Part shown: positions 6,225 to 9,641 of the stretch, one piece after another
How the letters are laid out: each line of letters begins with the position of its first letter
Position numbering within the stretch: the stretch's first letter is position 1
NCBI GenBank assembly: GCA_016126025.1
Contig: JAEFDA010000011.1
Coordinates: 1 to 9,641 of the forward strand
Direction of reading: 5' to 3'
Length of the DNA stretch: 9,641 nt
From: Nitrososphaerota archaeon
GTDB lineage: Archaea > Thermoproteota > Nitrososphaeria > Nitrososphaerales > Nitrosopumilaceae
Notes under the pieces: model-generated
Database searches by the model: none
What the model was told of the DNA's origin: nothing
Seen by the model: the letters and a program-made list of their open reading frames with translations, nothing else
Position numbers and translations under genes: made by a program

Positions 6225-6409
6225 AAATCTGCCAGCAGATGGATCTTACGCACCACAGTCCACGCAGTCCGCCAAGTCAGGGGACGATCCCAGTCTTGGA
6301 CGCCGCTAGTTGCCCAGATTGGACCCATACGGCATAAATCCACACCTCTCCTGCCTCTCCACTACGACCTTCCAGTAGCATCGTATTGTATCGCTAACAG
6401 AGGCGGCCT

Positions 6410-6622
6410 ATGGCGCTTGAGGCGAACAACTTTTCAGATTCCACGCCACCCGGCCTCACAGACTTAAATCATGAAACAATGATCGTAACTATAGTACATA
6501 AGTGCCGTGGATATGAATCCAAAGTCCGGGCCAGCAGATGCTTCGTTATGAAGTGCCACGATTATGGTGCGTTTCTAGACGGTGACCTGCAGGAACCGGC
6601 GCAGCACATCGCTGAGAAATAG
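6410..6622 (+). CDS. Possible small protein, unknown function
   Basis: A 70-residue frame with a mixed composition (MIVTIVHKCRGYESK, then FVMKCHDYGAFLDGDLQEPA), containing three cysteines but no recognised zinc-ribbon spacing. A TATTGTA element at 6384-6390 lies about 23 bases before the ATG, slightly closer than for the other genes here. Codon choice is not G/C-biased like the core genes. After the TAG stop at 6620 the same frame stays open for 38 more codons to 6737 and ends in a lysine-containing tail, so the frame may be a gene broken by a stop. No family recognised; chance is a real possibility. Confidence 0.22.
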   Translation: MALEANNFSDSTPPGLTDLNHETMIVTIVHKCRGYESKVRASRCFVMKCHDYGAFLDGDLQEPAQHIAEK

Positions 6623-6659
6623 CGGACGGGCTGGCCGCCCGGTGGAGTTCCGGCAGGGG

Positions 6660-6688
6660 AGGCAGACAAGGCAGACTCCAAGGCAGAC
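6660..6688 (+). repeat. Three AGGCAGAC direct repeats
   Basis: AGGCAGAC is found at 6660-6667, 6669-6676 and 6681-6688. In one plus-strand frame it encodes EADKADSKADG, which looks like a charged low-complexity protein tail, but that frame has no start codon after the stop at 6620. Confidence 0.4.
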
Positions 6689-6746
6689 GGTGTGCCGGCC
6701 ACGAATTTGAAAATACACGTCTACAAGCTCATAATTTAGGCGCATC

Positions 6747-7448
6747 TTAATCCAGCGTTATGGCCACCTTGGAGCCGTCGGCCACCGAGGCCGACTCCCG
6801 CAGGTTCTGGGGGGCGACCAGCTCGGCTATGGACGTGTCGTGGTGGGTGCGCTCCAGCCGTATCAGATGGCACCGCACCGCAGCATGGTCGCCGGGCGTT
6901 TTCCCGCCGGGAGCCGCCTGCAGCAGTGCGCCATAGCACCGGACCCAGCCATAGGTTCTGCGGCCGTCGGCAAACCCCCTTACCAGCGTGCCCTCCGATG
7001 CCCCCAGGGCCAGCACCATTCCCGTCGAGTCCGGGTCCAGCCGCACGTTCAGCGTGCCCGGGTAGGGAACCATCCCCAGCAGGGCCCGGAACTGCTCCAC
7101 GTACCCGGGCAGCGACATGTAGTAGGCGCCCTCCCCCACGCCGGAGACCACAGTCCCCCGCAGCACCCGGCGGGACTCCCCCTCCACGGCGGCCCGCAGC
7201 AGGGACGACATGCGGGCCATCTCGGCATACCCCCGGTCGGTGACACGGATGCGGCGGCCCCGGCCGCTGGCCGTCCGGCGGATCATGCCGTCCCGCTCCA
7301 GCTCGGCCAGGTGGGCGGAGGCGGCCTGCTGGGAGAGCCCCACCGCCTTGCCCAGCGCCGAGGTGGTCACCGCGACGTGCGCGGATCCGCATCCGGCGGA
7401 GAGCAGGTAGGCAAGAGTCAACAAATGGTGGGTCTTGAGGGGCGCCAA
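6747..7448 (-). CDS. ribK: CTP-dependent riboflavin kinase with N-terminal DNA-binding domain (RibK/RbkR)
   Basis: A 233-residue protein. Residues 1-85 are a MarR-like winged helix (SALGKAVGLSQQAASAHLAE as the helix-turn-helix, RGRRIRVTDRG as the wing). Residues 92-233 are the archaeal riboflavin kinase (DUF120): GTVVSGVGEGAYYMSLPGY at 98-116, PYPGTLNVRL at 128-137 with the Thr and Asn that bind magnesium in this family, and LERTHHDTSIAELVAP near the end. It phosphorylates riboflavin to FMN using CTP, and two-domain members are known to regulate riboflavin genes (RbkR). The start is TTG 7448, immediately after the dnaG stop (TAG then TTG), so it is probably translated by coupling from the dnaG mRNA. 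A later start would cut into the first helix. FMN made here feeds RibL, also in the window. Confidence 0.9.
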   Translation of the reverse strand: MAPLKTHHLLTLAYLLSAGCGSAHVAVTTSALGKAVGLSQQAASAHLAELERDGMIRRTASGRGRRIRVTDRGYAEMARMSSLLRAAVEGESRRVLRGTVVSGVGEGAYYMSLPGYVEQFRALLGMVPYPGTLNVRLDPDSTGMVLALGASEGTLVRGFADGRRTYGWVRCYGALLQAAPGGKTPGDHAAVRCHLIRLERTHHDTSIAELVAPQNLRESASVADGSKVAITLD

Positions 7449-8591
7449 CTAGGGGACGCCCAGGTCCGAGAACGACGCCAGCAGTACACCATCGGCTTCG
7501 GCGATCTTGGCCACGCGGTGGCCCACCAGGCACTTCACGCCGGCCGTCCGGGCCCCGTTGAGGAGGCGCTGCGTCACTATCCCATCCAGGAACAGGAACC
7601 GCACGCCCGACTGGCCGGACATCTTGCCCACCAGCTCGCTTATGGGCACGCGGAAGATCTCCTTCTCGCTCTCGTTGAGGGCGACGGCCTCCAGCGTCCC
7701 GTTGATCGTGGGGTATACGGACGCGGCCAGGTTCTGCACCGCCTTCTCGGCCCCGCTCAGCTCCCGGACGGGAGCGGTACCCGACTCGATCTGCTTCACC
7801 ACCGGGCTGAGGATCTCGTCTATCCGCTGCGGGGAGAGCTCCTCCACCTCTATGTCCGGGTCGGCGCGCACCTCGTGGTCCACCGAGACCACCGACTTTA
7901 GCCCCTTGAGGATAAAGCCGCCGGCCCGGTCCCCGTCGGTGAATGCCACTATCTTCTCCTTGGCGGAGCACAGGTCCTTGATGGAGTCGTCTATCTTGGC
8001 CCCCTCGATGGCTATGGCGTTGTCGTAGCCGGCCCTCAGCAGGTTTATGACGTCGGCGCGTCCCTCCACCAGTATTATCCACGGGCTCTCGTACACTCCG
8101 GATCCGCAGGTAAGTTTGGAGGGGCCGTACGCCGCAAGCTTGCCGGTGGAGCCCAGGTGGACGTCCTTCAGCATGGACTCACCCTCGCTGATGCTCTTGG
8201 TGTTCCAGCGCTTTTTGATCTCCTTGGCCCGCTTCACGATGTTGTCCTTCTTGGCGGCGCGGACATCGTCTATCGACTCCAGGTGGTAGCTGCAGTCGAA
8301 CGGTCCCACCTTGTCTATGCTCTCTATGGCCGCGGCTATGAGGGCGCAGGTGTCGATGTCGGTGCTCATGGGGAGGATGACCTCGCCGGACGTCGAGTTG
8401 CCCGACGTACGGGCGTTCACCTCTATCCTTCCCACCTTGGACTGTCTCTGCAGGTCGTTCAGGTTCATCTCGGTCCCGAGGAGGCCCTCGGTTTGCCCAA
8501 AGATGGCGCCGATTATGTCCGCCCGCTCAACTATTCCATCAACTCTGAAGGAAAGCCGAACATTATACTTTGCAGCCGCCGCATGGGGCAT
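7449..8591 (-). CDS. dnaG: Archaeal DnaG primase / exosome-associated TOPRIM protein
   Basis: A 380-residue archaeal-type DnaG. The central TOPRIM domain (about 168-245) has the catalytic glutamate E176 in ILVEGRADV and the metal-binding D219 and D221 in AFTDGDRAG. The N-terminus (KYNVRLSFRVDGIVERADIIG) and the GLLGTEMNLNDLQ segment are characteristic of the archaeal family. Archaeal DnaG has been linked both to RNA primer synthesis and to the RNA-degrading exosome; the sequence does not choose between them. It is slightly short for the family, with the C-terminus ending in SFSDLGVP directly before ribK. The ATG at 8591 is chosen because a near-perfect Shine-Dalgarno sequence lies six bases upstream. 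It is the first gene of a dnaG-ribK pair on the minus strand. Confidence 0.94.
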   Translation of the reverse strand: MPHAAAAKYNVRLSFRVDGIVERADIIGAIFGQTEGLLGTEMNLNDLQRQSKVGRIEVNARTSGNSTSGEVILPMSTDIDTCALIAAAIESIDKVGPFDCSYHLESIDDVRAAKKDNIVKRAKEIKKRWNTKSISEGESMLKDVHLGSTGKLAAYGPSKLTCGSGVYESPWIILVEGRADVINLLRAGYDNAIAIEGAKIDDSIKDLCSAKEKIVAFTDGDRAGGFILKGLKSVVSVDHEVRADPDIEVEELSPQRIDEILSPVVKQIESGTAPVRELSGAEKAVQNLAASVYPTINGTLEAVALNESEKEIFRVPISELVGKMSGQSGVRFLFLDGIVTQRLLNGARTAGVKCLVGHRVAKIAEADGVLLASFSDLGVP

Positions 8592-8597
8592 GAATTA

Positions 8598-8606
8598 ATC
8601 ATCTCC
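8598..8606 (-). promoter_or_regulatory. Strong Shine-Dalgarno sequence of dnaG
   Basis: On the minus strand GGAGATGAT matches eight of nine bases of the ideal GGAGGTGAT and ends six bases before the dnaG ATG. It fixes the start and implies a leadered mRNA, unlike the leaderless-looking genes lysW and ribL. Confidence 0.7.
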
Positions 8607-8637
8607 TGATTTATCATGGTTGTCCGAACCCGGCAGC

Positions 8638-8645
8638 CCTATATG
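8638..8645 (-). promoter_or_regulatory. TATA-like box for dnaG-ribK
   Basis: Minus-strand CATATAGG lies about 50 bases before the dnaG ATG. A start point about 26 bases downstream would leave a leader of roughly 25 bases that still contains the Shine-Dalgarno sequence. A second candidate, GATAAATC at about 8609-8616, is closer and would cut into the leader. Confidence 0.4.
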
Positions 8646-8649
8646 TTGT

Positions 8650-9043
8650 TATCGGCGGCAGATCCGCACACCCCCAGCCGGCGCGAGTATCTGATGGATT
8701 TCATTGGTATGTCTGGTATGATTTGCATGGTTTGAACGCCATATGACCGGATCACGTCCGACATACCTACAAAAGCTGCTAAAATCGCACCACAGGAACG
8801 CCTGAGCGTCTTCTGGTGTCACGCTGAGTCCAAACCCGGATCCACATCCCCCCGCCCTCCCGACAGCCGCGTGCACGCCACCCCAGGATACGGAGCCCAT
8901 ATCCCGGGCTTGCCGCCCATACGCACGTCATAGATGGCGGGCCGGACCCTTGGGTGTGTCCGGTCCTTCCCCGGCGGCGCTCGGTACGTGCCGGTTTCGG
9001 AGCGGGAGTATGGCGGCGTCCCAGCCACGGCGGGCAGCGGCCC
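8650..9043. other. Intergenic stretch with no supported gene
   Basis: Lies between the dnaG leader and the stop of the membrane-protein frame on the same strand. The open frames here (for example 8649-8900 minus) have translations I do not recognise. A six-base-pair hairpin at 8942-8963 (CCGGAC/GTCCGG) sits about 80 bases past the membrane-protein stop, without a T tract. I see no tRNA, SRP RNA or RNase P signature. Confidence 0.4.
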
Positions 9044-9478
9044 TCACCTTCGCACCACCAAGAAGGCGGCGGCCAAGGACGAGACGGCGGCGGCCAAGAG
9101 GGGCGCGCGTGCCGAGGCGCTCTCCCACACGGCAACCGTCGGCGGCTCCACGCCCTCGGCAGTGCCGGTCCATGCGCCGATGCCTGTGCCGACGTCCCAT
9201 ATGTGAGGCGTCGGTGTCAGCACCAAGGCCGCTACCGCCAGCACCACATAGGCAGATACGACGGCGGCCGCCGCGGCGGCCAGAGACCGGCGGCGGCCGG
9301 GATCCAGCGCCGTCCTGTGAAGCTGGAACGCCGCAAACCCGGCGGCCACCCCGACCGCAGCCCCTCCCGCCGGCCCCAAGACATACAGGAACGGAGATGT
9401 CAGGGACGCGCCGGGATTATAGCCAGAGCCGCGCCCGCCGGACCGAGCATGCGCGACACCAGCGAGAGGATCAGCCAC
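9044..9478 (-). CDS. Membrane protein, C-terminal part (probably same gene as the overlapping upstream frame)
   Basis: A 144-residue frame from GTG 9478. Residues 1-20 look like shadow sequence, whereas from about 21 on it reads as a real membrane protein: hydrophobic segments near 30-52 (FLYVLGPAGGAAVGVAAGF), 65-88 (LAAAAAAVVSAYVVLAVAAL) and 123-141 (PLLAAAVSSLAAAFLVV), a basic RTALDPGRRR loop between the first two, an external loop with PHIWDVGTGIGAWTG, and a VVRR end. The overlapping minus-strand frame at 9400-9630 supplies a start and two more membrane segments. The simplest reading is one gene of about five segments with a one-base shift at roughly 9415-9440, either true or a sequencing error. 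No family recognised. Confidence 0.55.
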   Translation of the reverse strand: MADPLAGVAHARSGGRGSGYNPGASLTSPFLYVLGPAGGAAVGVAAGFAAFQLHRTALDPGRRRSLAAAAAAVVSAYVVLAVAALVLTPTPHIWDVGTGIGAWTGTAEGVEPPTVAVWESASARAPLLAAAVSSLAAAFLVVRR

Positions 9479-9630
9479 GACATCAAGGAGAGGGAGACGG
9501 CCAGCACCGTGACAACCGCGGCGCTAACCGCCACTCCCCCGGCCGCTACCCCACCGCCCCAACCAAACCAAGGGAACAACAGGGCAAACGCCGCGACGGC
9601 CCACAGGAGTACGTGCCTTATCCTGGACAT
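9400..9630 (-). CDS. Membrane protein, N-terminal part (probably frameshifted from the downstream frame)
   Basis: A 76-residue frame from ATG 9630 with a positively charged start (MSRIRH) and two hydrophobic stretches: LLWAVAAFALLFPWFGW at about 8-24 and a longer one at about 27-60 (AVVTVLAVSLSLMSWLILS). Codons are strongly G/C-ending to about residue 70, then the frame runs into a stop at 9400. The next minus-strand frame takes over with similar hydrophobic, Ala-rich sequence and overlaps by 79 bases. If intact the product would be an integral membrane protein of unknown function. Alternatively these are two short overlapping genes. The promoter would lie beyond the window edge. Confidence 0.55.
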   Translation of the reverse strand: MSRIRHVLLWAVAAFALLFPWFGWGGGVAAGGVAVSAAVVTVLAVSLSLMSWLILSLVSRMLGPAGAALAIIPARP

Positions 9631-9641
9631 ACCATACCAGT

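Larger units (their letters stand above)
5955..6746. other. Gene-poor stretch without a convincing gene
   Basis: About 790 bases, more A+T-rich than the flanking core genes. Open frames exist (for example 6105-6467 plus and 6122-6343 minus), but their translations are low in typical hydrophobic patterning and match nothing I know. What can be pointed to is a strong Shine-Dalgarno sequence with a five-codon ORF (6026-6059), a 10-bp direct repeat (6195-6224), a weak small ORF (6410-6622) and three AGGCAGAC repeats (6660-6688). It reads like decayed or foreign DNA, or an untranslated region of unknown role. Confidence 0.4.

Noticed and set aside
6122..6343. 73-codon minus-strand ORF starting at GTG
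   Set aside because: No recognised family, no ribosome-binding site or TATA-like box, and a competing frame opposite it.
6105..6467. 120-codon plus-strand ORF
   Set aside because: Trp/Arg/Ser-rich translation without hydrophobic patterning or recognised motif, and no promoter at the usual spacing. Kept only as part of the gene-poor stretch.
6231..6540. 11-bp repeat GCCAGCAGATG at 6231-6241 and 6530-6540
   Set aside because: A single pair of this length at 300-base distance is not distinguishable from chance.
6840..7901. 353-codon plus-strand ORF opposite ribK and dnaG
   Set aside because: His/Gln/Gly-rich antisense shadow with no domain logic.
6736..8082. 448-codon minus-strand ORF across dnaG and ribK
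   Set aside because: Translation is a Gly/Arg/Pro-rich shadow of two genes with clear catalytic motifs in the other frame.
8649..8900. 83-codon minus-strand ORF upstream of dnaG
   Set aside because: It overlaps the dnaG promoter region, has an unusual Trp/Cys/His-rich composition and no recognised motif.
1..9641. CRISPR array or insertion sequence
   Set aside because: No regularly spaced repeats with unique spacers, no transposase motif and no terminal inverted repeats were seen; the only regular repeat is the coding 75-bp DUF285 array.

Overview
The window looks like a piece of a high-GC ammonia-oxidising archaeon (Thaumarchaeota/Nitrososphaerota). A Cenarchaeum-like sponge symbiont is the closest fit I can think of. 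The basis is an archaeal-type DnaG primase, the LysW carrier-protein pathway, diphthine synthase with a DUF357 domain, the archaeal RibL/RibK flavin enzymes, a BspA-type surface protein with a cadherin-like tail, and a thaumarchaeal-style cupredoxin. Several genes carry a TATA-like box about 26-28 bases before the start codon, as expected for leaderless archaeal transcripts. The species assignment is inference; no search was run.

Layout. Positions 1-567 hold the 3' end of a BspA-type repeat surface protein. Positions 650-3805 are a tight plus-strand operon: lysW, lysX, lysK and a dphB-DUF357 fusion, joined by 1-4 base overlaps. LysW carries amino acid intermediates on its C-terminus, LysX attaches the substrate, and LysK releases the finished lysine (and probably ornithine for arginine). 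The middle enzymes (LysZ, LysY, LysJ) are not in the window. DphB makes the diphthine intermediate on elongation factor 2. Positions 3833-4444 encode RibL (FMN to FAD) with an added helix-turn-helix-like N-terminus and its own TATA-like box.

Positions 4445-6746 differ in character: more A+T, few plausible genes and no codon bias like the flanks. The one convincing gene (4985-5923, minus) joins a PD-(D/E)xK nuclease-like domain to a cupredoxin domain whose copper-binding cysteine is replaced by aspartate. This is the most unusual item in the window. The rest holds weak small ORFs, a strong Shine-Dalgarno sequence before a five-codon ORF, and short repeats.

Positions 6747-8591 (minus) hold dnaG followed directly by ribK, the CTP-dependent riboflavin kinase with a DNA-binding N-terminus (RbkR type). 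Together with ribL, the window therefore has both steps from riboflavin to FAD. Positions 8592-9043 have no convincing gene beyond the dnaG leader. Positions 9044-9630 (minus) hold two overlapping membrane-protein frames that are probably one gene split by a frameshift.

Other points worth a second look are the C-terminal glutamine of LysW (EDWGQ instead of the usual EDWGE), the DphB-DUF357 fusion, and the helix-turn-helix domains on both flavin enzymes.
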